This document shows positions 34,956 to 43,901 of a DNA stretch of 64,000 nt, in pieces (position 1 is the first letter of the stretch; the number at the start of each line of letters is the position of its first letter). This stretch comes from Ktedonobacter racemifer DSM 44963 (lineage in GTDB: Bacteria; Chloroflexota; Ktedonobacteria; Ktedonobacterales; Ktedonobacteraceae): the NCBI RefSeq assembly GCF_000178855.1, contig NZ_ADVG01000005.1, positions 124,001 through 188,000 on the forward strand, read 5' to 3'. The notes under the pieces were generated by a model. That model was given only the letters and a program-made list of their open reading frames with translations, was not told where the DNA came from and did not search any database. The position numbers and the translations under genes are program-made.

Positions 34956-36203
34956 ATGCCTACGACAGAACTCCCGCATGCGCTCGCCACACGTTTCGTG
35001 GCTCTGGATGTCCATCGTCAGTACCTAGTGGTCGGAGCGGTGGATCTCCAGCAACACGTCGTACTCTCCCCTCGGCGTTTTGGCTTTGCGGCCTTTGCTG
35101 AGTGGGCTACTACCCATTTCACCCACGCAGATGCGGTGGTGCTTGAGGCAACATCCAATGCATGGCTGTTGTATGATCAACTCCAGCCTCTGGTCGCCGA
35201 GGTGGTTGTCGCGCATCCGCAAGCGGTCAAGCTGATCGCCGCTGCACGCGTGAAGACGGACTCGCGTGATACGATTAAACTGGCCAGTTTGTTGGCGGCC
35301 AATCTCATTCCTGCAGTGTGGGTGCCGCCACAAGAAGTACGTGAACTGCGTGCTCTGGTGACGCACCGCAACCGACTGGTGCAACAACGAACCCAGGCCG
35401 CTAATCGTCTGCACAGCGTGTTGCAACGGCATAATATCGATCCACCCCCAGGCACACCGTTTGCTGTCCACCAGAGGGAATGGTGGCTAGCTTTGGATCT
35501 GCCGTTTGCCGAGAAACTCCGGGTCCAACAGGACCTGAGCTTGTATCAAACCCTGGAAGCGCTGATTCAGGAGAGCGAAGCAGAACTCGGTCGGCTTTCC
35601 ACCTGCGACCCCTGGGTCCAACAGGTGCCGTTTCTGGTGCAGTTGCCAGGGTTGGGAGTCCTTTCCGCCATGCGTCTCCTGGCCGCCATTGGGGAGATCA
35701 CCCGTTTTCCTTCGGCCAAGCATCTGGTGGGCTATGCTGGTTTAGGGGCCAGTGTCCACCAGTCTGGGGAAACCAATCGAGGCGGTCGTATCACCAAAGA
35801 AGGACGCAGTGATCTGCGTGGAATCATGGTTGAGGCAGCCTGGGTTGCCGTCGAACATCACCCGCACTGGAAAGCCCAGTTTGAGCGCTTGGCCGCGCGC
35901 ATTGGCAAACAAAAGGCGATCGTGGCCATTGCCCGCAAGCTGTTGGTGACCATCTGGCATGTCCTCAGCCAGCAGGAATCCGATAGCCATGCGCAAATCG
36001 AGGCTGTGACGCGCAAATTGTTGAACTGGATTAGTCATACAGGAACCATTCCCGGCAAGAAACGCGACCGGCTTCTGCTCTTGTATGACTATCTTGACCA
36101 GCTGGGCTTGAGTGAAGAGGTCGAGCAGGTCAACTACCACGGCTCAACCTATCGGCTGTCTGAGCGACAGAAGCAACTTCGAGCGACACAACAAAAGGGA
36201 TGA
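34956..36203 (+). CDS. IS110-family transposase (DEDD recombinase)
   Basis: The 415-residue protein has the RuvC-like N-terminal domain with acidic residues in FVALDVHRQ, VVLEATSNAW and KTDSRDTIKLASLL, a helical middle, and the C-terminal Transposase_20 domain (VQLPGLGVLSAMRLLAAIGE, HLVGYAGLGASVHQSGETNR, GRITKEGRSDLR) with the conserved serine. GAGGAGG upstream supports ATG 34956. IS110 elements lack normal terminal repeats and insert by RNA-guided recombination. It appears intact. Confidence 0.92.
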   Translation: MPTTELPHALATRFVALDVHRQYLVVGAVDLQQHVVLSPRRFGFAAFAEWATTHFTHADAVVLEATSNAWLLYDQLQPLVAEVVVAHPQAVKLIAAARVKTDSRDTIKLASLLAANLIPAVWVPPQEVRELRALVTHRNRLVQQRTQAANRLHSVLQRHNIDPPPGTPFAVHQREWWLALDLPFAEKLRVQQDLSLYQTLEALIQESEAELGRLSTCDPWVQQVPFLVQLPGLGVLSAMRLLAAIGEITRFPSAKHLVGYAGLGASVHQSGETNRGGRITKEGRSDLRGIMVEAAWVAVEHHPHWKAQFERLAARIGKQKAIVAIARKLLVTIWHVLSQQESDSHAQIEAVTRKLLNWISHTGTIPGKKRDRLLLLYDYLDQLGLSEEVEQVNYHGSTYRLSERQKQLRATQQKG

Positions 36204-36392
36204 TCAGACGCACTCGTTAGGCCACCCCTTGTTTCTCGCCGCTGGTATTCCCCGTCAAGGTGAGATGGTGCGTGGATTCGCTCCCTTCCCTTCGCCTTGA
36301 CGCAGGATGAGTGTGTGCTGTTTTTGGTCCTGAGACGTGCTTGGCCAGCACCACCAGTGCCTTTCTGTCAGCCAGGAGCGTGGGCGATCCCG

Positions 36393-36508
36393 CCCTTGAC
36401 TGGGGTGGGTGGGCGCTGGGTGCCGAGAGCGAGCGAGGCCCTGCATTGAAGAGCGTCACCTTCTCTCGCTCGCTCTCGCTCTGCTAGTTTTCCCACCCCA
36501 GTCAAGGG
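36393..36508. repeat. Nested inverted repeat, 116-base hairpin
   Basis: CCCTTGACTGGGGTGGG (36393-36409) is exactly complementary to 36492-36508, and inside it GAGAGCGAGCGAG (36425-36437) is exactly complementary to 36465-36477. The single strand would fold into a long two-part stem. It could be a structured RNA, a double terminator or a small non-autonomous element. Confidence 0.85.
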
Positions 36509-36667
36509 TCGCTGCTCTCGGGATCGCTTGTTCCACTCTCCTGGCTGGAACGGGCATTTCAGCAACCTCTCCCAAGCCTCAAGCTCGCAAAGATGCTTGA
36601 TGAGCCTGCGGCTCGCCTCCTCCCAAGGGGTTGACAAGTAGACACATTGGTGCGCAACCCGTGGGAC

Positions 36668-36907
36668 TTACCGACTGGTCGACTCCATCGGACTCAGCAC
36701 CACTACTTGCCGATCCACAATCTCCATACCTGGACGCAACCGAATGGCGTACGTCCGGCTGTTGATCTCACCGAGCACTTGCCCCTGCTCTCCTATACTC
36801 GAGAGGGACCATTCGCTTCCTTGCCCAGCAAGAGATGACAGATGCTCTACCTCCCATGGCAACGTAGAATGGACTGTCACGCGCTCTTGCGTCTTTCTCA
36901 ACCGCAT
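36668..36907 (-). CDS. Possible small protein, unknown
   Basis: A 79-residue reverse-strand frame starts MRLRKTQERVTVHSTLPWEV and ends IVDRQVVVLSPMESTSR. The composition is protein-like with alternating hydrophobic residues (TYAIRLRPGMEIVDRQVVVL). AAGGAAGG lies upstream but further than usual (about 14 bases). No family recognised. Confidence 0.35.
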   Translation of the reverse strand: MRLRKTQERVTVHSTLPWEVEHLSSLAGQGSEWSLSSIGEQGQVLGEINSRTYAIRLRPGMEIVDRQVVVLSPMESTSR

Positions 36908-37158
36908 GTCTTGTGCGAGCCTTCCTTAATCCTTAATATGGATAAAATATGAATAAATTCCTTCTCCATTGTACCGCATGCCAGCCCGCTCCTGATTCAC
37001 CTCTCCCAACAACAAGAGCTCGTCCACTGATCCATATCAGGAAAAAAAGAAGAATGAGCTACATGTCGAGAAAAAAATGCTCTACGAGAGCAGCGATGAA
37101 CAAGGGAAGGCGTAGTGTACGCATTGGTAAAAGGGAGACGATACATGTTCTCCCTCTC

Positions 37159-37309
37159 GGCCCGATAAAGCGTTCAACTTGCGTGGCTGCCAAGTTGGCG
37201 TGAGGAGAACGGTAGAGGATGTAGTGCCTTCTCCAGACAATTCAGGTCTGGAGGCATTGAGGGCATCACGCATGCTTGCTGACACGCAAGTTGAACGCTT
37301 CATCGGGCC
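37159..37309. repeat. Long inverted repeat with 27-base arms
   Basis: The arm at 37159-37185 (starts GGCCCGATAAAGCGTTCAAC) and the arm at 37283-37309 are complementary at 26 of 27 positions. The interior has a further hairpin around 37225-37258 (CTCCAGAC / GTCTGGAG). The total of 151 bases without coding capacity resembles a MITE or an intergenic palindromic repeat. Confidence 0.85.
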
Positions 37310-37458
37310 TTTCTGTTGCTCTAACCAAGCAACCTTTGAGCATTTCTTTGCGTGATAAAAAAAGAGAAACGCCTCTACTGTATCAAGGGCTTTTATCTCA
37401 ACCGTTCATTATCTTCGTGTTGAGCGAAAAGGTTAATACATAAAAAGGAGTTCATCAC

Positions 37459-38955
37459 ATGCTTTGCACACAAAAACATGGTCGTAGCCCCGTTGCACAG
37501 GAGCCCTCTCTGTTCCCGCTCTATGGGAGGACATCGCTCAATGCATCCCTGCCCCGCTACGAGTTTCCCGAATGCGTGATGCTGCCCCAGACTGCCTACA
37601 ATATGATCCATGATGAGCTGATGCTGGATGGCAACCCCCAACTCAACCTGGCGTCCTTTGTCACAACCTGGATGGAAAACGAGGCCCGGCAACTCATGGC
37701 GGATACCTTCGATAAGAATATGATCGATAAGGACGAGTATCCCCAGACCGCCGAGATCGAGTCGCGCTGCGTCAATATGCTGGCTCACCTCTGGAACGCA
37801 CCGCGCGAGGACGGCATGACAGGCTGCTCAACCATCGGCTCCAGTGAGGCCTGTATGCTTGCCGGTATGGCGATGAAATGGCTGTGGCGTAAGCCCAGGC
37901 AGGCCAGAGGTCTTCCCGTGGACCAGCCCAATCTCGTGATGGGCATTAATGTTCACGTCAGCTGGGAGAAGTTCTGTCGTTACTGGGATGTCGAGCCACG
38001 CCTGGTGCCCATGGAGGGCGAACGCTACCATCTGAGTGCGGAAGAAGCGGTCAAGTACTGCGATGAAAACACCATCGGTGTGGTGGCGATTCTCGGCAGC
38101 ACCTTCGATGGCAGCTATGAGCCAGTGCAGGAGATCGCCCAGGCGCTTGACCAATTGCAAAAGAGCAAGGGCTGGGATATTCCCGTCCATGTCGACGCGG
38201 CCGGTGGCGGTTTCATCGCCCCTTTCCTTCAGCCTGACCTGAAGTGGGATTTTTGCGTGCCGCGTGTAATGTCCATCAACGCCTCGGGACACAAGTATGG
38301 CCTGGTCTATCCCGGCGTGGGCTGGATCATCTGGCGCGATCAGAGCAAACTACCGGAAGAGCTTATCTTCTCCGTCAATTACCTGGGCGGCTCCATGCCA
38401 ACATTTACGCTCAACTTTTCGCGCCCGGGAAGCCAGGTAATCGCGCAATACTATATGTTCCTGCGCCTGGGCCGCGAAGGCTACATCCATGTCCAGCGCT
38501 CCTGCCAGGAGATTGCGCTCTACCTCTCCAGCGAGATCGCCAAACTCGGTCCCTTTACGCTCATTACGAGTGGCTGCGACCTTCCCGTTGTCACTTTCAG
38601 CCTCCAGGAGCCCTCTAACTTCTCGGTCTTCGATTTCTCAAAACGCCTACGTGAGCACGGCTGGATCATTCCGGCCTATACCTTTCCGAAGAACCGCGAG
38701 GATCTCTCGGTCTTACGCATCGTGGCTCGCGACGGCTTGAGCCATGACATGGCCGATCTGCTCATCCGTGATATGCGCCACACCCTCGATTTCTTTGCCT
38801 CCCAGCCAGATTACCGCGCCAGCGCCCATGGAGGTGGCTTTAATCATGGCATTTCCACGAAGGCGAAGAAGGAGTCTCATGCACAATCAAGCAAGCAGCG
38901 GGAAGAAGGGCAAGTGGCCCGTGAGCACCAGGGAAGAAGGAGGCGGAACAATTGA
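37459..38955 (+). CDS. gadB: Glutamate decarboxylase
   Basis: The 498-residue protein matches PLP-dependent glutamate decarboxylases: N-terminal LYGRTSLNASLPRYEFPECV, substrate loop DGNPQLNLASFVTTW, MTGCSTIGSSEACMLAGMAM, VHVDAAGGGFIAPF and the PLP lysine in SINASGHKYGLVYPG. It converts glutamate to GABA while consuming a proton, giving acid resistance. The C-terminal tail after residue 455 is longer and more basic than usual (KESHAQSSKQREEGQVAREH). No GadC antiporter is adjacent; an HdeD-type protein lies 3.8 kb downstream beyond IS elements. AAAAGGAG precedes the start. Confidence 0.94.
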   Translation: MLCTQKHGRSPVAQEPSLFPLYGRTSLNASLPRYEFPECVMLPQTAYNMIHDELMLDGNPQLNLASFVTTWMENEARQLMADTFDKNMIDKDEYPQTAEIESRCVNMLAHLWNAPREDGMTGCSTIGSSEACMLAGMAMKWLWRKPRQARGLPVDQPNLVMGINVHVSWEKFCRYWDVEPRLVPMEGERYHLSAEEAVKYCDENTIGVVAILGSTFDGSYEPVQEIAQALDQLQKSKGWDIPVHVDAAGGGFIAPFLQPDLKWDFCVPRVMSINASGHKYGLVYPGVGWIIWRDQSKLPEELIFSVNYLGGSMPTFTLNFSRPGSQVIAQYYMFLRLGREGYIHVQRSCQEIALYLSSEIAKLGPFTLITSGCDLPVVTFSLQEPSNFSVFDFSKRLREHGWIIPAYTFPKNREDLSVLRIVARDGLSHDMADLLIRDMRHTLDFFASQPDYRASAHGGGFNHGISTKAKKESHAQSSKQREEGQVAREHQGRRRRNN

Positions 38956-39339
38956 ACAGGACATGCCCTCGCCTAGGGCATCTGCAATGGCAGTCAGTTC
39001 CTCACGCATGTCCTGGGAGGTGGAGTCAACAAACGGACAAAGGCGAGATAGGCTTCTTCCACGTGGAGTTCCCCCGGGAGGAGAAGGCGGCTCCCCTTTA
39101 CAATAATCTGATCGATCAGAACGAGCACCAATAGACGGGACTCTCCGCCCACTTTGGCTGGAAAGAGGCCGAAGGGTGAACAAAAAGACTGCGTTGGGAG
39201 CCTGTTGCGGCGAGCCGCTCTTTGGGAGCAGTGGCTGGGCGTGGAGCGCAGTGTCTCCGATTTCGCCTTCCCTTCCTCTCGATCGGCATGGGTACAGGGC
39301 CCGTGCTCGGCCCTCGCGCGCCTGAGCACGGGACGAGGC
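38956..39339. other. Intergenic with a possible reverse-strand gene relic
   Basis: Reverse-strand segments LLVLVLIDQIIVKGSRLLLP with GELHVEEAYLAFVRLL (about 39020-39135) and, in another frame, DMREELTAIADALGEGM (about 38960-39010) read like parts of one short protein broken by a frameshift. No start or family was found. The rest shows nothing. Confidence 0.3.
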
Positions 39340-40185
39340 TCACCTTCTCCTTTGGGGGCGGCGAGGAGTGAACTCGTAGAACTCGTCCGGGCCCGGCTTG
39401 ACGATCCCGATGGACGACTCGGGCACACACTTCCATGCTTCGACGAGATCTCCGAGCGGTTCCGAGACGATCGCGTGCGCCTCGTCTGAGAGCCCCTGAA
39501 CCTCCTCGATGTTCGGGTGTTGCGCCTTGAGAGCCAGCGCACCTGTGCTGAAGTAGAGGGAGCGCGACTGCCCTTCACTCGAATAGCGGACGGCGATGAT
39601 CTGCTCGCCGTCGGTCGTCGCAACAGCCATCTGCAGCGGATGCTCGACTCCGTGGCGCTCGCCGACCTCCTCGACAAAGCCCGCCATGAGCGCGAGCGCT
39701 GTGAGGGGGGCGTCCTCGAGTCCGAACGTGAGCGCGAGGAGGAAGAGAACTTCTGAGTCAGTCGAGCCCTCGAGCTCCGGAATCAGCTCCGAGTCGATCG
39801 CGAGCAAGAGATCACGACGCACACATGGAAACTCGCGCACAAGCCCATTGTGCATGAAGAGCCAGCGGCCGTGCCGGAAGGGATGGGTGTTCGTCTCCTG
39901 GACGGCTGTGCCGGTGGATGTTCGGATGTGCGCGAAGAAGAGTGGCGCCGAGATGTGCGCCGCAAGCTCGCGTAGGTTGCGGTCGTTCCAGGCTGGCCGG
40001 ATGCTCTTGTACAGGCCCGGCAGCCCTCCTAGCTCGTCGTACCAGCCGATACCGAAACCGTCGCCGTTCGTCGTCGTCGCTCCCTCGCGGGAGTGCAGGC
40101 TCTGGTCGATCAGCGAGTGCTGGGGCAGCAGGACGAGAGCCTCGATCGGAATCGTATCCCCGTAGTAGGCAAGCCAGCGGCACAT
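39340..40185 (-). CDS. Class II glutamine amidotransferase (YafJ/EgtC-like)
   Basis: The 281-residue protein begins MCRWLAYYGDTIPIEALVLL; Cys2 is the expected N-terminal nucleophile after methionine removal. Further signatures: GDGFGIGWYDE, FFAHIRTSTGTAVQETNTHPF, WLFMHNGLVREF and the tail STGALALKAQHPNIEEVQG. It would hydrolyse glutamine or a gamma-glutamyl amide; EgtC of ergothioneine synthesis and YafJ are relatives, but no egt genes are near. The gene is more GC-rich than its neighbours (many CTCGAG- and GCG-type codons), suggesting transfer from an actinobacterium. The ribosome site AGGGGGGAT is adjacent to ATG 40185. Confidence 0.88.
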   Translation of the reverse strand: MCRWLAYYGDTIPIEALVLLPQHSLIDQSLHSREGATTTNGDGFGIGWYDELGGLPGLYKSIRPAWNDRNLRELAAHISAPLFFAHIRTSTGTAVQETNTHPFRHGRWLFMHNGLVREFPCVRRDLLLAIDSELIPELEGSTDSEVLFLLALTFGLEDAPLTALALMAGFVEEVGERHGVEHPLQMAVATTDGEQIIAVRYSSEGQSRSLYFSTGALALKAQHPNIEEVQGLSDEAHAIVSEPLGDLVEAWKCVPESSIGIVKPGPDEFYEFTPRRPQRRR

Positions 40186-40395
40186 AGGATCCCCCCTTCA
40201 GTCGGAACGCGCCTGTGCGGAACTCGACGATGTCGGCCACCGGAGCGTCCAGATGCTCGCGCCAGCCGGAGAGAAAGTCTTCTAACCTCATAGGAAACCT
40301 CAAAAACTCTTTCCTTAGTAGGAAAGGTAACTATGGCAGCTCCTAATAGCACACTAAAAGGCTTAAGACAACCACTTCCCTGATTATAACACTCG

Positions 40396-40560
40396 TCAGT
40401 CACCCCCGCCTTCCAGTCGTGGGCTTGTGTCAGTGCTCCACCGCAATTCACGGTAGCGTTGCCGCCCTCACGCTTTGGCTTCCTCGCACGACACATCAGG
40501 AGATACCGGTAGGGTAGACCGCCAGCGAGGTACCCTCTCTCTTGTACATTACCAATTGAG
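40396..40560 (-). pseudogene. TnpB C-terminal relic with IS605-type right end
   Basis: The reverse strand encodes LPVSPDVSCEEAKA-stop-GRQRYRELRWSTDTSPRLEG, which matches the last residues of the intact TnpB at 59775-61082 (SVVPDVSDDEAKA...RYAELRWSSDTSPRL). DNA similarity also extends past the stop. The relic has an in-frame TGA and no catalytic part. It marks the former right end of an IS200/IS605-type element. Confidence 0.75.
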
Positions 40561-40689
40561 TGTGGTCCTTTTTCAACGCCCCCACTCGGAGGGGAGTGAC
40601 CATCACCCAGATTTGTGGAAGTTCCAAAGTTGGTCATCTCAACGATGGGGGAAAGGCTTATTCATAGACAAGATCTTTCGAGAATTCTC

Positions 40690-41807
40690 GTGAAGGGTTC
40701 CGCTCACTCATTGACCGCATCAAGACATACGTGCCACTCGTTCAGGTCCAGGTCCTGCTCGAAGTCACGGGTCACTATCATCGAGCCTTGATGCAGTACC
40801 TGCAAGATCTCGATATTTCGGTGTATATTATCCATGTGCAGAAGCGGCGGGAAGGACTCCTCAAATCAGATAAACGCGATGCGCTCGGCCTGGCCAACCA
40901 GCTGTACAATCAACTAGAGAGAGGCATCCAGGTGGACGATCCTCTCCAGGCTGTTCGCCGGCTTGCTCATCCTACTGAGGCTGCCGCCCAGTTGCGTGGA
41001 ATGGTTCAGCATCACGCAGAGCTGGTGGTCGAGAGTACCCGACGCAAAAACAAGCTGACCTCAATCTGCGATGAACTCTTTCCAGAGTTTACTCGTCTCT
41101 TGCTCAACCCCAATCTGCCGACAGCTTTGGCTCTCCGTTCCCAGTTTCCAACACCAACTCTGCTGGCTCAGGCCAGTTTCGCCCAGTTACGCGAGGCACG
41201 AGGCAAAACCTGTAGCGTCTCGGATGCAAAACTGAGAGCCTTGCAGCACCTGGCAGCGCAGAGTATCGGGATCAAAGACCCTGCTCGCGTCAATGCTCTC
41301 GTCTTCGAGCAGAAACAACTGATTGCAGAGTTGCATCTGTTGGGGGAACACCTGGAACAATTGGAGAAGAATATTGCCCAGATTGTTGAGCACAGCCGAG
41401 AAGGCAAGATCCTGACTTCTATTCCTGGGATCGGATCGCAGGCCGCCGCAGCGCTGATTGCAACCATTGGCACCATTGCGAATTTTGAGCGTCCAGCGCA
41501 ATTGAAATCCTACTTTGGCTGGGTTCCTAAAATCGCTCAATCTGGATCGACACTGAGCTGGAGCCGCCTCACCCCACGTGGAGTGCGCTCCATGCGACAA
41601 ACCATGTACTTGATTGTGTGGCGAGCGATTCAATGGGACGCAGACTGGAAAGAGGCCTATGATCGTCTGATCGCACGCAAATGTCATGTCGATGAACGGA
41701 CAAGGCGGCTCGTTGGCCGAGAGAAGGTGATTGGCCAGCTGGCGGGGCAAATGACCTCAGTGATCTTTGTCCTGCTTAAAAAGACCTGGAAATGCTTTCT
41801 CATCTAG
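40690..41807 (+). pseudogene. IS110-family transposase lacking its N-terminus
   Basis: From about 40690 the frame reads ENSREGFRSLIDRIKTYVPL and continues into 358 residues (ATG-less start; frame listed from 40731) of an IS110-type protein: LLEVTGHYHRALMQYLQDL, KSDKRDALGLANQLYNQLER, LTSIPGIGSQAAAALIATIG, SYFGWVPKIAQSGSTLSWSR. The first 40-50 residues with the first catalytic aspartate (GIDV-type motif) are missing; upstream in frame there is a TAG. It is distinct from the IS110 at 34956. Probably inactive. Confidence 0.78.
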
Positions 41808-41945
41808 CACCTGGAGCTATACCACCGGCGCCTCAACTCTATAATGCGGCTCTGCATCGAAAGCATCGAATGGAGCAATACCAGTCATCGAACTCAGGGG
41901 ATAAGCGATGGGGGGAGATTCAACTTTCTTCAGGCTAACTCATCA

Positions 41946-42226
41946 GGAAGAAATCCTATATGAGTTTTTTAGGATATCACGCTCTTGGCGCAAGATATCC
42001 ACTTCTCGCTTTAATTGACGATTTTCTTCTTCCAGAGGAGTCTGGTGTCCACTGCCAGGAAGGCATTATTGCCGTGTTCTTCCAGCTCCTTGCGCCATGT
42101 GGACAGGGTGCTGTCTGCCACGCCCAAGTCGCGGGCAATCTGTGCCTGTGACTTCTGGCTCGCTTGGACCAGGTGGACCGCTTATACCTTAAATTACTTG
42201 GTATACGTCTTTTGCTCTTTTGTCAT
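41946..42226 (-). pseudogene. IS3-family OrfA relic
   Basis: Reverse-strand ATG 42226 starts MTKEQKTYTK-stop-FKV-stop-AVHLVQASQKSQAQIARDLG, then VADSTLSTWRKELEEHG, and after a frame change ENRQLKREVDILRQERDILK. This is the helix-turn-helix plus leucine-zipper OrfA of IS3 elements with two stops and a frameshift. The OrfB integrase is absent. Confidence 0.8.
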
Positions 42227-42292
42227 GATACTCACGCTCCTTGGTGAAGTTCTCTCTTCCGAGTTTACTCCCTCCACAAAGGTGGGCCATGA

Positions 42293-42487
42293 TCAGACTT
42301 CAAAAGACAGATAGAACAGCGGTTGGGCAAAGCGTTTCCAAAGACCTGGGAACAGGCTGTGCATATCCTTGAGCATACCAATAAAGATACTTTAGAGTCA
42401 CAAGGGAATTTTTTTGAGCACGTGTATAAACCTCACAGTGATGAACTTGCAAAAGAATGGTCAGCCATGAGTAAACACGAAAGCTAA
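42293..42487 (+). pseudogene. C-terminal fragment of an unknown protein
   Basis: A forward frame without a start codon reads QIEQRLGKAFPKTWEQAVHI, then EHTNKDTLESQGNFFEHVYK and ends DELAKEWSAMSKHES. It begins after a TGA next to the IS3 relic and looks like the tail of a gene cut off by insertion. Family not recognised. Confidence 0.35.
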
Positions 42488-42720
42488 TACGTACATGTCT
42501 GTTAATTTCGCACTGATAAGCCAAGAGTCCATGAAGGTGTCAAACAAGGATACTGAGTTACCTTTTCACTAAAGGAAACGTGCTGCGGTAGACCCCCTGG
42601 AGAGGTCTATGAAAAGCCACTATCAAACAGAAGACGTGCAAGAGAGCGCTGCCGCAGGTGAGTTCTGTAGCAGTCGCGAAGTTTCTCAAAGGTTCCCTTC
42701 CAAGAAAGGAGAGTGACCAC

Positions 42721-43296
42721 GTGAATATACTTGCAGAACCCCGACTCATGCGGCAACACTGGTGGATGCTTTTGATTCGTGGGATCGCCGCAGTACTCTT
42801 CGGATTAGCGGCGCTGTTCTGGCCTGGTCTAACGCTGCTTGTGCTCGTTACCCTGTTTGGGGCGTACGCCCTGATCGATGGGATCGCCGCGGTGATTGGA
42901 GCGATACGGGAACGCCATGTCGCTCCACGCTGGTGGGTACTGCTGCTAGAAGGTATCGTTAGTATTATTGTTGGTATACTCACGTTCATCTGGCCCGGCA
43001 TTACTGCCCTGGCTCTGCTCTTCCTGATCGCGGCCTGGGCCATTATCACAGGTGTCGTTGAGATTGTAGCGGCCCTCTCGATGAACCGTGCCCTGGCGCT
43101 AGAGTGGACGCTGGCCCTTGCCGGTATTCTCTCGCTTCTTCTGGGTGCTTTTCTGATCTTGCAGCCTGCCGCAAGCCTCCTGGGCCTCGTCTGGGCCATC
43201 GGCGTGTATGCGCTCATTTTTGGAGTGCTGCTAATAGTACGTGCCTTCCAGTTTCGCTCGCGAACAAGGGGTCCACAACTCTCCGGCAGCAGGTGA
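42721..43296 (+). CDS. HdeD-family acid-resistance membrane protein
   Basis: The 191-residue protein has six membrane helices in two repeats of the DUF308 type: LLIRGIAAVLFGLAALFWPG, LFGAYALIDGIAAVIGAIRE, LLEGIVSIIVGILTFIWPGI, WAIITGVVEIVAALSM and LGLVWAIGVYALIFGVLLIV. The repeated 'G(I/V)..I..GI..F.WPG' motif is characteristic of HdeD, an inner-membrane acid-stress protein. The start is GTG 42721, ten bases after AAAGGAG. A clear terminator follows. Confidence 0.9.
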   Translation: MNILAEPRLMRQHWWMLLIRGIAAVLFGLAALFWPGLTLLVLVTLFGAYALIDGIAAVIGAIRERHVAPRWWVLLLEGIVSIIVGILTFIWPGITALALLFLIAAWAIITGVVEIVAALSMNRALALEWTLALAGILSLLLGAFLILQPAASLLGLVWAIGVYALIFGVLLIVRAFQFRSRTRGPQLSGSR

Positions 43297-43305
43297 CAGC
43301 AAAGA

Positions 43306-43354
43306 ACCCGCCACAAGCTGCTGGATTTGCATCCAAGGGGTCAGGCGGGTTTTC
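43306..43354 (+). terminator. Terminator after the HdeD gene
   Basis: AACCCGCC (43306-43313) pairs with GGCGGGTT (43345-43352), followed by TTCTT, ten bases after the stop codon. The loop is long (31 bases). Confidence 0.6.
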
Positions 43355-43901
43355 TTGGGCAACTTTTCGCAGGCTCCGCAAGCCTGGTGGGAGTTTTTGT
43401 CTATTTTTGCGTAAGGACTACCGATAAGCCAATAATGCATCCATAGTTCTTGCCAAACAGTATTTGACCCTGCCCCAGTTTGGTGGTTCTCCGTCATCTT
43501 CCGTGCTAAACACAACTATAAGCAGAAGTGCTCTGCCCCCTTGGCTCAAATAGCCAATCTGTCAGACATAATGGTTTCAGGCAGCACCTTATTGCACGGA
43601 AGATGATGGAGATGGTAAATTAACTGAAGGGTGGACCGATTTTGCTCTGAAGAGTGGGATTTTGCTCTGAATCATGGGGATTGACGCTTCGATGCCTGGG
43701 AAATCCCCTCCCCATCTAACTTCTTCCATCGACATCTTGTAAATTGGCCTCCCAACATCATTCCCTCTCTCCATCCCGCTAAGAAGAAATTTATGTCGTG
43801 AGGCCTCATACACACAAGCGCGCCTGGATAGATCGCCTCCAACGCGTCCAATTCAACTGCCCCAGCTCCATCCTACTCTCCAACATCGGGCTCGCCGTCG
43901 C
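43355..43901. other. Intergenic, nothing recognised
   Basis: About 550 bases without a supported gene. The segment near 43650 has a short direct repeat (GATTTTGCTCTGAA twice). No structure or family was identified. Confidence 0.45.

Larger units (their letters stand above)
36204..37458. other. Structured intergenic region with two long inverted-repeat elements
   Basis: About 1.25 kb between IS110 and gadB. It holds two long hairpins (36393-36508 and 37159-37309), one possible small reverse-strand gene (36668-36907) and otherwise no sensible frame. The part from 36930 to 37150 is AT-rich without recognised features. Confidence 0.6.

Noticed and set aside
36393..36508. CRISPR-like repeat
   Set aside because: The repeats are inverted, not direct, and there is no array of spaced copies anywhere in the window.
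38994..39677. 227-residue reverse ORF overlapping the amidotransferase
   Set aside because: Arg/Ser-rich shadow in its upper part; only its lower end (39020-39135) reads like a relic and is noted under the intergenic region.
40186..40303. Upstream extension MRLEDFLSGWREHLDAPVAD in another frame before the amidotransferase
   Set aside because: Reads plausibly for about 40 residues but overlaps the amidotransferase start and then becomes a shadow; too short to call.
41808..42226. Link between the IS110 copy and the IS3 relic as one composite transposon
   Set aside because: No shared ends or duplicated flanks; the IS3 part is only a decayed OrfA on the opposite strand.
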